Part shown: positions 12,268-32,295 of the stretch, piece by piece
Numbering within the stretch: the first letter of the stretch is position 1
Layout: each line of letters starts with the position of its first letter
Assembly: GCA_000708835.1 (NCBI GenBank)
Contig: DF236976.1
Coordinates: 287,291-351,290 of the forward strand
Reading direction: 5' to 3'
DNA length: 64,000 bases
Source: Klebsormidium nitens
Taxonomy: Eukaryota; Streptophyta; Klebsormidiophyceae; Klebsormidiales; Klebsormidiaceae
The notes under the pieces: generated by a model
What the model saw: only the letters and a program-made list of their open reading frames with translations
What the model was told of the DNA's origin: nothing
Database searches by the model: none
Position numbers and translations under genes: made by a program

Positions 12268-13362
12268 AATGCGAGCCCGCAGTAGTCGAGGGCCATACGT
12301 GGTCGTTTGTCATGTTGGGTTCGTGACGTGGAATGAGTAAGGTGTTTCGTTCTGCACCATCAACATTACATATGACCAATTCTCCGTGAAAAACACCATG
12401 CAAGGCCATCTTGCTCCATACGTCCGTTATACCTCGTATCTTCAAAGATCAGGCGTCTTCGTAAATCTCTCCAATACAAACATTATCTTTGGTTCGAAGT
12501 AAGTTCTGGCTTAAGCAGCCGGTACCATTGCTTGCCACTAGACATGTGATCGAATACATGGCTCGTCACTTGCCAAAAATAGCTTTGCCGCGCCAGACTC
12601 ACTTGAGGATTGCGGTCATGGTCTGTAGATAGCTACCTGATAACCCACCAGTGCATGTGTCTCCCGAGCCACTTATAAAAGCAAGCTGGATGTATGCGCT
12701 ATATATAATCGACGAACGCGCGGGGCGCTCATAGCACTTTCCGACCGTCCTGCATCTTTGAGACCGACTGTACACTTGCTTGCGAGTTCCTTACAAGTTA
12801 GGCCCACCTTGCGGCCTATACGCAGCTGCATTCCGTCCAGAGTCCCAAATTTTGGAAGGATCGTGAACTTTAGCGATCGAGGTCGGAGGGTTTCCAATTG
12901 CACATCCATGTCAATCTGCATGCATGCGACCGCGTCCCAGTCCCAGTGGGCCCAACCAATAAATTTTTTTCAATGCTTAGAAGCTTAAGAGTGCGTTGTT
13001 TCTGCGCGCTATCTATATAGGCCGTGTGCCGCCGACTGCAAAACTTCATACATTCCAAGAAACTCTTTCGACTTCGTTCAGTTATTCGCATCCGTCCCCT
13101 TGTAACAAAGCTGATTTCACCCGCGCTTGTATGCCAGTTAGTAAAAACCTTTTTCTTCACTCAATGCATCGAACGGTTCAGCGGCATCGTGGGGGCATCG
13201 TCCGCGAGGCCAAACTGTAAGAAGCCCAACACAAAGCGGCAAGCGGCAACCGTGCGCGGGAAATCTTCATCTTGCGCTCGCGTTTTGTACATCCTACCCC
13301 GTCAGTTCCAACAAAATCAGGAACATGCGCTAGACGCCTTTGCTGACGATCTGGGAGCCCCG
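12268..13362. other. Convergent intergenic region DUF1499 / SDR-A
   Basis: About 1.1 kb between two gene 3' ends, which should contain both 3' UTRs. A TATAAAA string at 12674-12680 and a second AT run near 12700 resemble promoter elements. No recognisable gene follows them on either strand, so I do not call a promoter. Confidence 0.5.
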
Positions 13363-16110
13363 CTAACAACCTGCTTCCCTCGCTACCTCTTCCCTTGTTC
13401 CAAAGCACATGTCCCAAGAATCCTTGTACAGGTCAATCATTCCGCCGTCGGTCACTATGCCTTGACCCGTGATGAAGCACGAGTCAGGGCTGGCCAGAAA
13501 GACTGCCAAGTTTGCGATGTCATCAGGCGTAATATGACGGCCCCCGAAGCCCATTCCTCGGTCTACGAGGAATTGTCTGCGGCAGAAACAAAGTTGTCTT
13601 CGTGACTCGTGTTAATGTATACTGGGAGCCTTCGTCCAACGACCCTCTTGCAAGAAGTGAACATTGTACGCAAAGCGAGAGGCTTGCTTTCATTGAATTC
13701 TTGAAAGAAGCTGGTAGGAGTCTAATTTGATCTCTTGCTGCCGAAAGCGTGCTACTTCGAAACTCATTCGTCAGCAAGTCTCTCAAAGGGGTTCTCTCCC
13801 TTAGACTTGTATACGAACGCCTCTTTATGGCGGCCATTGGTCTGACGTATACATTGGAAGACAAAGTACAGAGATATTTTGGATGCTCGATAACATGCGA
13901 AGATCAAATTAGCCCGATCATTCGAGGAAGCTATTTTGGTTTACTTGCTGAACCGCTCGTCTGCTTTCTTGGAGGCAAGGCAAAATTCTAAGCATCATAA
14001 ACGACCAGATAAAAGGAAAGACAGAGCGTGGATTGGTATTCGGTCGCAAACAGCACGGCTTCAACCGGTTCACTCACCCGACCTGCTCATCCGTTTTATT
14101 GGCGTGCGTCTCCGGCCGGAGGGAGCGCGTGAGCGGGGTGACCACCGCCCCGGGCAGGATGCAGTTGACCCGGACGTTGTGCGCGCGCAGCTCGCGCGCG
14201 GTGCTCTGTGTGAGCCCCACCACGCCCGCCTTGGCGGCCGCGTAACTGCCGACGAAAGTCTTGATCACAGATTCTAAAGCGCGAGCAGTAAGGATGTGAG
14301 TAAGAGCATGTAAGCAGTAACATGCGCTATCTTTCAGGTCAAAATTCTTCAGACGCAGCACGTTCCTGCGATCAGTCTCTGAGCCGATCAACCGTTCCTC
14401 TCAAGTATTTGGATTGACCAGTGAACCGTCATCCGATCGCTGTTTTGAGTGATATAACAAATTTAAAAAAGTTCTCTGCCTAAAGCTTCTGTGCAAGTAT
14501 CTTGAGGGAGTACGCTTATATAGACATCCGGATTATAAAAACCTCTCTGGCCTTTGGGTGCGCACTTCCCTTCAGAATAGACACACGATAGCTGCCTGCG
14601 AGTTAAAGAGAGATTAGAACAGATCGATGGACAGGGACCGAAGGTAGTCGCAACAGACGACAATACAGCCCTGCCGCGATGCCCTCTCTGAAGTGACGTG
14701 CATTTTCACAACGTCCGTTCAAGCAACAAGCCCAATCGCCCGGGGCTTCTCACCCGTGCGGTCCCCGTCCCCCTGTCACCGCGACCACGCTTGCCGTGTT
14801 CAGAATGCACCCGGTTCCGCGCTCTTTCATCACCCGGGCTGCGTGCTTGATACCCAGGAACACAGAGCGCAGGTTGACGCCTAGACTGGCGTCAAAGTCC
14901 TCGGCACGTGCCTGGTCAATCGGGCCCCGCTCCCCGATGACGCCAGCATTGTTGAACATGACGTCGAGCCGTCCGTGGCGCGCGATCGCAGCGTCGACCG
15001 CGGCCGCGACGTCGGCCTCCTTGGTGACGTCACACCTGCGGGGCAGAGCACGGCACCTGATTGCAAGCGCTGAAAACAGATTGATGAAGTTTATGTTGGA
15101 CGAGTTGTTGTTAAACTTTATTGAGGTTCAAGGATTGAGTGGTAACAAACGGCGAGGGATGCCAGACTTGCTTTGAGTCCCATAGCGCTCCTCTTCTTAG
15201 GCGCTTCGCATGCTCCTCTGGTTTGAAAACAAAGACCGTGACGACTGCCCTGTTCCAAAACATACCATACGCGAAAGGTTTCAGAAATGCGCAAATACAA
15301 CGCGAGCAGACGCAAGCCTACCAGATCGGTCGTCTTCACAAGGAGTGACGATTTGGATCGACACGGAGACCAGCAGCCAATCAGACCCGGAATATGTTCA
15401 TCAGCACAGTTCACAGTCCCTGATAGAGCTGGGCGATAGCCGCACCTAACGAAAGTAACCGCCGGTCCCAGCTCCTTCGCAACCGCTTCCCCCAGCTCCA
15501 CCTGCCGATCCGCGATGATAACCTGGCACGCGCAACAAAGAGGGGGCCTTGCCGCGTCAGCACATCGAATCATATAATCTTTGCAGGTACCGAACAATGG
15601 ATCTTGATTTTCAAAAATGACTGTTTTGACGAATGCTATCGCCTTCAGATTGGTCTATCCATAGAAAACTACCATCCAAAAGGAAAAACACCCGTAATGA
15701 ACCAAGAAATTAAGACGGATTCTATGGATAAATTAGAGACCACAGCTGACGCCCTGCCTTGGAAACTTCTTTAAGCAGGCAGGTCGTCTCTGAGGTGCAC
15801 CGTCTATACATACTTCGACGGAAGCTTGATGTAAATTGCAGATTACTTCCTCATTGCCTGCCTTTCTGAGACATGACCCGCACGTTTGTGGACTCAGTCC
15901 TGCGCTTTTGATTCGGCCCGTTGTTTCCATGGCCGGCGGCTTCATCCTGTTGCAAGTTTTGACTTGGTTGCAAGCTCACAAGCCCAGATCTAGATCGAAG
16001 CCCACCTCGGCTCCATGCTCCACAAAGTTTTTGGCGGTACTCCGTTCGATACCGCTGGCGCCGCCTGTGATGACGCAGGCAAGGCCCTTAAGCCTTTGCG
16101 GTGTCGTCAT
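13363..16110 (-). CDS. Short-chain dehydrogenase/reductase, copy A (altered cofactor motif)
   Basis: Classical SDR fold, probably NAD-dependent. Five exons: 16110-16006, 15522-15446, 15035-14754, 14245-14078, 13576-13363 (phases 0,2,2,2), giving 281 residues. Family landmarks are ADR after the second strand (acidic residue favouring NAD), NNAG, the catalytic Ser in ILNTASV, YAAAK (catalytic Tyr/Lys), then [11 protein letters not shown] and GQGIVTDGG. Closest in style to plant ABA2 / secoisolariciresinol-dehydrogenase-like SDRs; the substrate cannot be read from sequence. The glycine-rich nucleotide motif reads TGGASGIE, so the last glycine of TGxxxGxG is glutamate (codon GAA), which may impair cofactor binding. 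It is a tandem paralogue of SDR-B with the same exon phases. The last exon begins with [12 protein letters not shown] and is shorter at its C-terminus than copy B. Confidence 0.88.
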
Positions 16111-17345
16111 GCCTTCGCCTGTCCGCAATGCTTGGACCCTATGGACTTTTCCTGCTTGTAATCAGAAGATGCCTTCTTGTGCTTTTTGGCCGGTTCTAAG
16201 CGACCGGTTTGCTCTTTTGCCTTTCGCCCCTTTGGGAAAAACCTTCGTCCCTGGCGCAAGGCCAAGGCTCAGTGTCCCCTGGTTTACCAAACCGAAGTGA
16301 CAGCTGCACGTACTACAGTAATCCTAGCTTCGAACGAACGAGAGCTAAACCCTCTGATAACAGTACCTCGTAGGTCGATTGTCAGCACTCTGATCTGTGT
16401 TCAGAATTCGTCATGCATGATTCTGACGTTGAAGTGGAAGCGGTCAGAAGCGGTGTCCCAATCGTCCATAAACAGTTGCAAACAGATAAGTTGCCGGGAA
16501 ATGCATGCACGCGTCAAATCAATTCACCTTGAGCAATGTCATGCAGTGACTCTAACCAATGATTGGCGACGCTTAGATAAGCGACATTTGCATGAGACGA
16601 GTTGCAAAAGCAAGATTTCTCCGCATCGAGCAGCTTTGGCAACTTAATTGTTCTTGCAGGGATTGCAAAGACATCACATGTGCCCAGCGGACCCTTCAAT
16701 CTGCATCGAGTCAGGCTAGCTGGCCGCCTTCATGCACATGGCTTGAGATTCAAACATACATCGTTCGGCATTAAGTATTACGCGAGACCTAGTTAGGGCC
16801 ATATGTGCCGCATGTTGAAAGTTGCCATTGCATCTTCGGTGACAATTGGCACGGTTCAAGGGCTTACATTGTATAGCTGCCATGGTGATCAAAGCCTAAA
16901 TGTCAAGAACTTCGCTCCTCAACTCCAAGCCCTCGCGGGTCGTCAGAATCTTCCGTGGCAATTGTTTAAGCAGTGCGTATGTATCCAGATTGACTGTGCT
17001 AGCTAGCTGTACGCTTCTCCTACTGTAGCTCCAACTCGTGCCCGTAAGGGTTCCTTTCCCGGCAAAGCGATCTACCGTCTCTGGACAGAACGAGTAGGTC
17101 TTCAACAGTAACACGTGGTCAGCTTTGATCCAACCGGTGAGCTGTGGACGGGTCTCTCTTCAATTTTAACATCGTATGCAAGCGTTGTCTACACTTCACG
17201 GCTCCCGAGCGGTCTTTCTCAACTCTCAATTTACACCCGACCTTTTTGGTCGGCCAGTATCTGCAAGCTCCTATCGCCCCATCAAAAATCACAGTACTTC
17301 TACGCCGCAACGAAAACAGTGACTTATTGCGTTGCTGCCCAAAGA
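16111..17345. other. Intergenic region between the two SDR copies
   Basis: About 1.2 kb holding the SDR-A promoter and the SDR-B 3' UTR. No other coding sequence, RNA gene or repeat was recognised. Confidence 0.5.
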
Positions 17346-20300
17346 CTACTTCTCGTCCCCTGTCGGGTGGCCCGTCTTTCCCGCCTCCCTCAAAACCTCC
17401 TGCTTCGAGCCAAACCACAAGTCCAGCGAATCCTTGTAAAGGTCGATGAATCCCCCGTCCACCGTGATTCCCTGCCCGGTGATGAAAAACGAGTCGGGGC
17501 TGGCCAGGAAGACGGCCAGATTGCCGATGTCGTCAGGAGTAATGTAACGGCCCCCAAAGCCCATTGTGCCTACCATTCCCTGGCTGCAATCAGGACGATA
17601 AGGCGGAGTTCGTAGAGAGAACGGCTGGAGTATCGCCATCGCATGTTATGAGTAAGGGATCGAAGACACAATGTCGACAAGCGCTTCGTGTGGTTCAAAC
17701 CTGGAAGCCTGCGAAAGTAACTCCTTAGCCGCTCCGGTTTATGCAGGAGCTCCCACCTTTCCAGCACAAGCTACTCACGCACTTCCAGCGAATGGGGAAA
17801 GCTCTCGTGCGAACGCAACATCTTAGCACCTGACCGTCTGTGTGACCGTCCCACAGAAGATAACTGTTTCTTCATTTCGTACAGACACGTAAGCTGCTCC
17901 TTCACATTCAAACGACGTCCCACTTTCGATAGCACCGTCTTCCTTCCAACATATCAAGGCCACATCCTGGCGCAAACAAAGGGAAGCAAGAAACGGTGAT
18001 AGAATCCCAGATTACGTCGTCCAATCTGCCCATCAAACGGTCCGCTCACCCGAGCTGCTCGTCCGTGAGCTTGACGTCCGGGTTCAGGGAGTGGATCAGC
18101 GGGGTGACCACCCCCCCGGGGAGGATGCAGTTCACGCGGATGCTGTGCGCCTGGAGCTCCGCCGCGGCGTTGCGAGTGAGCCCAACGATGGCCGCCTTGG
18201 AGGCAGCGTACCTGAGGGGGGTTCGAGAAAAGGGGTCAGATAATTGGGTTTCGCCAGGGCAGATCTGTTGCGTTGGAGAAGTGCGAAGAGAGTGGAGAAC
18301 AGCTTTCAAGATGGGCTGCGAAGAAATTATCATCTGGAAGCTCACAACGTAGTGACAGGTTTTTGAAGTAAATCCTCCCGCGTGAATCCAGCGGGCTCCG
18401 GCCCCCGAAAATTGCTATTCGAGAGGTCTAATACCAAGACGTCGCTCTAGGCCCCTGTTCTACGAACCGAGATAAGAGTAAAACGGCTTCTCTCATGCTT
18501 GGTGTCATTGTTCGTCCGATGCCGACAAACTCGGCGGAATCAAAAAGAACTCATGAGCTGCGCTTGGCAGGCATCTTCAGCTTGGAGAAAACAAAACCAG
18601 AGCCCTGAAGTAAACGTCTTCTATTTTCGGGTGTGTTCGGCAACCTGCCAGTACATTCCTCATGTCCATCTCCGTCTTCTAGAACTCGAACCTAGGTGTC
18701 GGGCGTAATCGGAAGCTTCGTGCCTGAAGCTTCGTGCCGCGTGCTTCGTGCCTCGTGCCTCGAAGCTTCGTGCCTCAAGCTGGGGAAGCAAAGAATTTCG
18801 ATCACTCCCAATTTTGTCCCGTGGGAATCTGATCTTTCTCCGCGCATCTGAAGGTTCAAACTCATGTCCTTTCACGTTCCTCACCCATGCGGGCCAATGC
18901 CCCCGGCAATCGCCGCAACGCTCGCCGTACTCAGAATGCAGCCCGTTTTCCGCTCCTTCATCACTCTTGCCGCATGCTTCATCCCCAAAAACACGGACCG
19001 CAGGTTGACGTTCAGCGTGAAGTCGAAGTCCTCCACTTTCGCCTGATCGATCGGACCCCGCTCGCCAACAATTCCTGCATTGTTGTACATGATGTCTAGC
19101 TTCCCGTGTTGCTTGACGGCCGCATCGACGGCGGCGGCGATGTCATCCTCCTTTGTGACGTCACACCTGGGGGTTTTAGAGATTGCTTTTGAGCGGTTAG
19201 AACGTTCGCCGGGCTCGATCGTGGAGTCAGATTGGAGTCAGATTGGTCGGGACTGACGAGAAAAGGGAAGAGCTACAGACTACAGTCAGACGACGATAGG
19301 ACGGTGCTTCTGCGTTCTGGATTATATCTGAGAGTGTTCAGAATGTTGTGAGACCGCGAAGAATTTGGCTTCAAATCGCAAGAACCTAATGAATTGGAAC
19401 CTTTAGCATAAACCGTTCCGGCGAATTGATTGGTTCAGGCCACAACAATTGACCGGATTGGAAGGGACAGCGATGTTTGGTCTCCCCTGCAGCGCCACAC
19501 CTACTGGAGGCTCCAAAAAGTCAAGGACTCATTTTGAGGACACAGCGATAACGTCAGCCTTTTGGGACATACGCCAGAGGGGTTTTCGAGGGCGTTGTAA
19601 GGCAATTGAGGTGCTTGATGCCCTGGACGTTCGAGCTTTTTAAGGGCAGGACTGGGCACCGTCTCTTTGAAAACGTTCAAGGAGAAGTTGTGTAGAAGCA
19701 GTGGACTGAAGTTTTCAAAACCCCGCCGAAGCTGTGGACACAATTCCACATACAGAGACGTGGACCTACCAGATCTGCTCTAGCACCTTGGCACCATCTC
19801 AAGCCTGAAGAGTGTGTGCCGAAAAAGGAGGGAGTTTATGCGAAAGGAAAACACAGCTTAAGCAACCTACATGGACGAAATCCGAGCTAAGGAGGTTCAA
19901 ATCCACTTGAGGTGTTGCGAACCAGGTTTGCCCGTGCTTATAAGCGTCGCCACTCCAAAGCAGCCACCGATAGAAGTATCCCACAAACAAGATTGATATC
20001 TTCAGGCTTCAGCTAGCGGAGTGGCCTGGAGACAACGGACACTTACTTGACGAACGACGCTGCGGATCCGAGCTCCTTCACAACAGCCTCCCCAAGCTCT
20101 ACTTGTCGATCAGCAACGATGACCTGGCAGACATGGACCAGTTGAGAATCTATTTTTGCCATGGAGAGACTTGTGTGGGAGATATTTGCAGAAATAGATT
20201 CATGAGGTTTCTCAAATCCATGTGAAGATGACCCAAATCTTTTCAGCTTTCGAAAAGCTGAAAAGAGTATGTTCAGGTCTATTTCTGTAAGAGAGACAAG

Positions 20301-21029
20301 TGTGTATGAGGAGATTATTGAAAAGCAGTGACAGCGACAGATAGAATTGTAATTTGAAATACGAAATTGATATTTTAAATGGAGAAAGCTCTTCACATAG
20401 CGAAGGCAGCCTAAGACACTTGAGCAAAGCATGTGTTGCAAAACATCCTGACACCGTCATCAAGAGGAATTTGAAGCTCAGAAGAAAGAGGCACTTCTGC
20501 ACAGGCCCTAGCAGTATATTTCTGGAACAAGCTCTTCAGCCAGAGGAGATTTGCCCAAAGAATTAATAATTAAGCCTATGCATTGAAACTTTTCATTGCA
20601 CTGACGGGTGCCTTCCAGTTGCAACTGAACTCATTGTTGAATGGTCACTCCCAAGTACAGCCTTCTGCAGCATCTAAGATCATGGGAGTTGTGCTCGAGC
20701 TTCAGACAATGGAAGGGGCAAACATATCATATGGGCACAAGGGGATAGTAAGATTTGGGGGGGATCAAATGTTCAGTGACATCTGCGTCCATTGGAACTT
20801 GGCGTCTGCACCACCCTGAGCTCCGTTGAAAGGCATTCAAAATTTGATTGCGCCAAAGGTCACCATGATTGCACCGAAGGTCACCATAAAAGCGCAAGGC
20901 AGATGGCGAGGTTTTCCTCACCTTGGCCCCATTCTCGACGAACTTTTTGGCGGTGCTCCGCCCAATGCCGCTGGCTGCGCCTGTGATGACGCTGACCAGC
21001 CCCTGCAGTCTTCCTGCGGTGGCCGCCAT
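17346..21029 (-). CDS. Short-chain dehydrogenase/reductase, copy B
   Basis: Five exons: 21029-20922, 20123-20047, 19166-18885, 18211-18050, 17583-17346 (phases 0,2,2,2), giving 288 residues. It has the intact motif TGAASGIG near residues 16-23, then ADR, NNAG, ILSTASV with the catalytic Ser, YAASK and [11 protein letters not shown], and a C-terminal tail rich in charged residues. An SDR of the same subfamily as copy A and probably NAD-dependent; substrate unknown. Exons 2 and 3 are exactly the same lengths as in copy A (77 and 282 nt), so the pair arose by tandem duplication after the introns were in place. An in-frame ATG at 21119 would add 30 residues (hydrophobic, then basic) that could act as a targeting peptide. 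I prefer the internal Met because family members begin just before the Rossmann strand. Divergent from LACS. Confidence 0.9.
18711..18780. repeat. Short GAAGCTTCGTGCCTC-type minisatellite in SDR-B intron 3
   Basis: About 70 bp built from variants of GAAGCTTCGTGCC and CTTCGTGCCTC, five or six units in irregular register. It lies between exons 3 and 4 of SDR-B. No function is apparent. Confidence 0.85.
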
Positions 21030-21621
21030 GATTGGTCTTCGTACCTTTTCGAAAAGCTTAATCCCAGCTTGAAGAGGGCAATGCGGAGAGAGGAGGGATA
21101 ACCGATACAAAAAGGGCATAAAGAAGGCCTCCGTTTCAGCTCATTTCAAGCTCATTCCAAGTCGGCCGTATGCAATGAGAAGGGAGCAGCTTCAGGAATG
21201 CAACGTTCGACTTGTCCAAAAAGAGGGAGAACAGAAGCATAGGTCATGATAGGTACGCTTTTCAGCCATTGGCGTTGGTCCTTTTTGTCTGACGTCTATT
21301 TTGCGAGCTTCGCGGAGAGGCTGACGTCAGGACGCTTCGCCACTTGGCGGGCTGTCATTCGGTGCATGGCTTTTTTAGCCTGCCACGTAGGATCTTGCCC
21401 ATTGGCATGATGATGATCGAGAAAAAGTCACCAACGAGTCCGTTATTTGCGTTAATCTGCTCATGCAACTTTGCAATTTGTAAGTTGCAGTGCTAGCAGC
21501 AGCTTGTGTTCAGGTGGGCCAGGAAGAATACTGCAGGCTGCAGGGAGGGCGGAAGCAATTCTTGGGTTGTTTGGGGTTGCTTGGATCCCCATCAGGCGAC
21601 TTGCTCGTGTGACTTCAAAGA
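21030..21621. promoter_or_regulatory. Divergent promoter region SDR-B / LACS
   Basis: About 0.6 kb separates the two ATGs, so both genes must be driven from here. CTGACGTCA-like sequence occurs near 21320 (GCTGACGTCAGG), which resembles a bZIP (ACGT-core) element. That is a motif match only. Confidence 0.5.
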
Positions 21622-29854
<8,233 letters not shown>

Positions 29855-31233
29855 AGCGGCGTAGGTTAGACAGGAATCAAGACGTTTGGTCTTTTGAGCA
29901 GGCTAGACTAAAGTTTTTGGTCGATAAGGCAGCAAACGCCATTAAGGCTGTTTAAGCATGAGTAATTACTTGTGTCACGGAGGTATAGCATTGGCAGTAT
30001 GGCAGCGGCACCCCTTGTACTGACCTGCAACTGCGCGCCACATTTTGTTCAACAAGCGACCTGGCACGCATGGAAGCTCGACTACAGGACCCGGCTTGCT
30101 CAGCCAACATATGCACGCTTTCCCAGTGTATGTTGGAAGGCCGGCACACCGTACAAAATCATGCACATAGAAGATTTGCCCATACATGCGAGGTCTTACA
30201 GTCGTACGTGCATGCCTCCTCCATGCCGGCGGCCAATATAAAGCCGTGGGTAGTAAAGCCGGGGCTTATGGCATGGAAGTTTCCCTGTTGTTAAAAGCTT
30301 GTCCGACCTATATCTGCTCATGTTCTGATTACGGTATGTGTATGTGTATAATCAGTGGCTGCTGCTGGTGTAAGTTCTCTTTTCAAACGCCGTAGCCACA
30401 TGGGCCATGGGCTTCCATGGCATACAGATCAGTGCAGCTGCTTGTTTCAGTAGGCTTAGTGACAAGCCCCAGCTGTCAACTTGACAACAAGTGCACACCA
30501 CGTCCTACGGACGCGGACCATGTCGTTCAATCTGTGCATGCACCCAAACTGCAGCTGGATCGCTTGGCCGATATGCAGTCAGAGCCTGCGCGCCGGCTCG
30601 CAATCCATTCACACTGCATACCTATGTACGTACTATTGAACATATACTATGCGGGCCCCAAGGCCGCCGCAATCTGAGCCTCCAGGCAATCATGAGATTG
30701 TACGTAAGTAATCGGCTTGGCTCCGTGTGCAACATGTATTGGCTGTAAAATATCATGATGTCAACTAGAGCCAGTGTCGCGCAAACCCGAATTTATAGAA
30801 CTACTTTCTTTGAGCATGCACATGCTGAAGGCCTTACTTGCGACATGTGAGCAACGCGCGGTCACCCGCACGTGGGGCGCACAAAACTGCCAATCTGAGC
30901 ATCAGTTCTGTATACCCGCATCGATTGGTTTTGGTTGAGTGGATCTTCGTGGACGCATGATTATTCAGTTGTGTGAAGCAACGTACACTTAATCATCCGG
31001 AAACGTGCTGAGATGCGCAATTCAGAGGCCAGTGATAGGCTAAGCTTGGCACAGTATATATGCACGTGGTGTCAGCGATTGAACCTAGGATTGAGCTCGT
31101 GTAAGAAAGCAATTGGTACAGGGCAGTTGTCCTAGCAAGGAAGGCGCTGACTTTACCTAGTTCGCATTGGGCCGCCTTCGCTACAAGAATTGTAATTGAA
31201 GTAGTGCAAGCAAGCAGGGCATCATACCAAGAC
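29855..31233. other. Convergent intergenic region LACS / NAGK
   Basis: About 1.4 kb between two 3' ends, AT-balanced and rich in TGCATG-type words. No coding sequence with family similarity and no RNA gene was recognised. Confidence 0.5.
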
Positions 31234-32295
31234 CTATCCAGTGATCATCGTACCTCGCCCCTCGTCCGTCAAGACTTCAAGCAACAAAGAGTGCGGCAGC
31301 CTCCCGTCGATGATATGTGTCGCCTTGACCCCCTGCGCGAGCGACCGAACACAGCAATCCACCTTTGGAATCATTCCCCCTGACACAACGCCGTCGGCAA
31401 TCAGCTGCTTCACGCCCTTGATGCTCACTTGGTGAACGATCGTGCTCGGGTCCTTGAAATCCATCATCAACCCAGGGACATCCGTCATCAGAATGAGCTT
31501 CTCCGCCCCCAGGCTTGCTGCAATCTCGCCCGCCGCCGTGTCCGCATTGATGTTGTACGACTGTCCGGTCTCGTCCGCAGCAACGGACGCAATCACTGGG
31601 ATGTGCCCGTCCCTAACCAGAGTGTTTAAGATACTCACGTCCACCCGTTTCACCTCCCCTACGAAGCCCCACTCGCCGCCCCCCTCCGGCCGCGCCGTGA
31701 TCAACTTTGCGTCCTTTCCACACAAGCCCACGGCACTCCCCCCCGCCTGGTTCATTAACGACACGAGCGACTTGTTCACCTTGCCCGTCAGTACCATCTC
31801 CACCACTTCCATCGTCGGACCGTCGGTGACCCTCAGCCCCTGCTTGAAGACGGGCTCGATCCCCAGCTTCTGCAGCCACCCGTTGATCTCGGGACCCCCC
31901 CCATGCACAAGCACCGGCCGCAGCCCCACGCAGGCGAGCAGAACGACGTCCTTAATCACGCCCTCCTTCAGGCTCTCGTCCTTCATCGCCGCCCCCCCAT
32001 ACTTGATCACCACCGTCTTGTTCTGGAACCGCTGGATGAACGGGAGCGCCTCCGAGAGGACGTCGACTCTCGACAGCCGGTCAGCGGAGACTGGCGCGGT
32101 TGCTGTGCACTGGGGGGGGGTAAATCGAGGCTTGGAGGAGGGGGGTGAACAGCGGGAGAGACTGGGGAACGTCCACCGGGCGTGCTTGGAAAGGAGAGAG
32201 GGGGCTGCAGATTGTGCGCCAGCCAGGGGGGTGGAGGCTAGGGAGGAGGGAGGTGCGAGGGCGCAGCTAGGTCGCAGAGCCAGAGAGGCGGCCAT
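31234..32295 (-). CDS. NAGK: N-acetylglutamate kinase, chloroplast
   Basis: Phosphorylates N-acetyl-L-glutamate with ATP, the second and usually controlled step of arginine synthesis, in the plastid stroma. It is a single exon of 353 residues. Residues 1 to about 65 are a Ser/Ala/Pro-rich transit peptide. The kinase domain follows with KYGGAAM, the HGGGPEIN loop, [58 protein letters not shown] and a C-terminal [17 protein letters not shown]. Length and motif order fit plant NAGK, which is arginine-inhibited and relieved by PII in plants; that regulation is known for the family, not seen here. The start is the ATG of MAASLAL. A longer open frame upstream (to 32427) has non-transit-like composition and is probably 5' UTR. 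It is the only intronless coding gene in the window. Confidence 0.96.
   Translation of the reverse strand: MAASLALRPSCALAPPSSLASTPLAGAQSAAPSLLSKHARWTFPSLSRCSPPSSKPRFTPPQCTATAPVSADRLSRVDVLSEALPFIQRFQNKTVVIKYGGAAMKDESLKEGVIKDVVLLACVGLRPVLVHGGGPEINGWLQKLGIEPVFKQGLRVTDGPTMEVVEMVLTGKVNKSLVSLMNQAGGSAVGLCGKDAKLITARPEGGGEWGFVGEVKRVDVSILNTLVRDGHIPVIASVAADETGQSYNINADTAAGEIAASLGAEKLILMTDVPGLMMDFKDPSTIVHQVSIKGVKQLIADGVVSGGMIPKVDCCVRSLAQGVKATHIIDGRLPHSLLLEVLTDEGRGTMITG

Noticed and set aside
12670-12710. TATAAAA and TATATATAAT strings as a promoter
   Set aside because: They lie between two convergent 3' ends and no recognisable gene follows on either strand.
20922-21119. Alternative ATG at 21119 for SDR-B
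   Set aside because: It would add 30 residues not expected in this SDR group. Kept only as an alternative because it is in frame and could be a targeting peptide.
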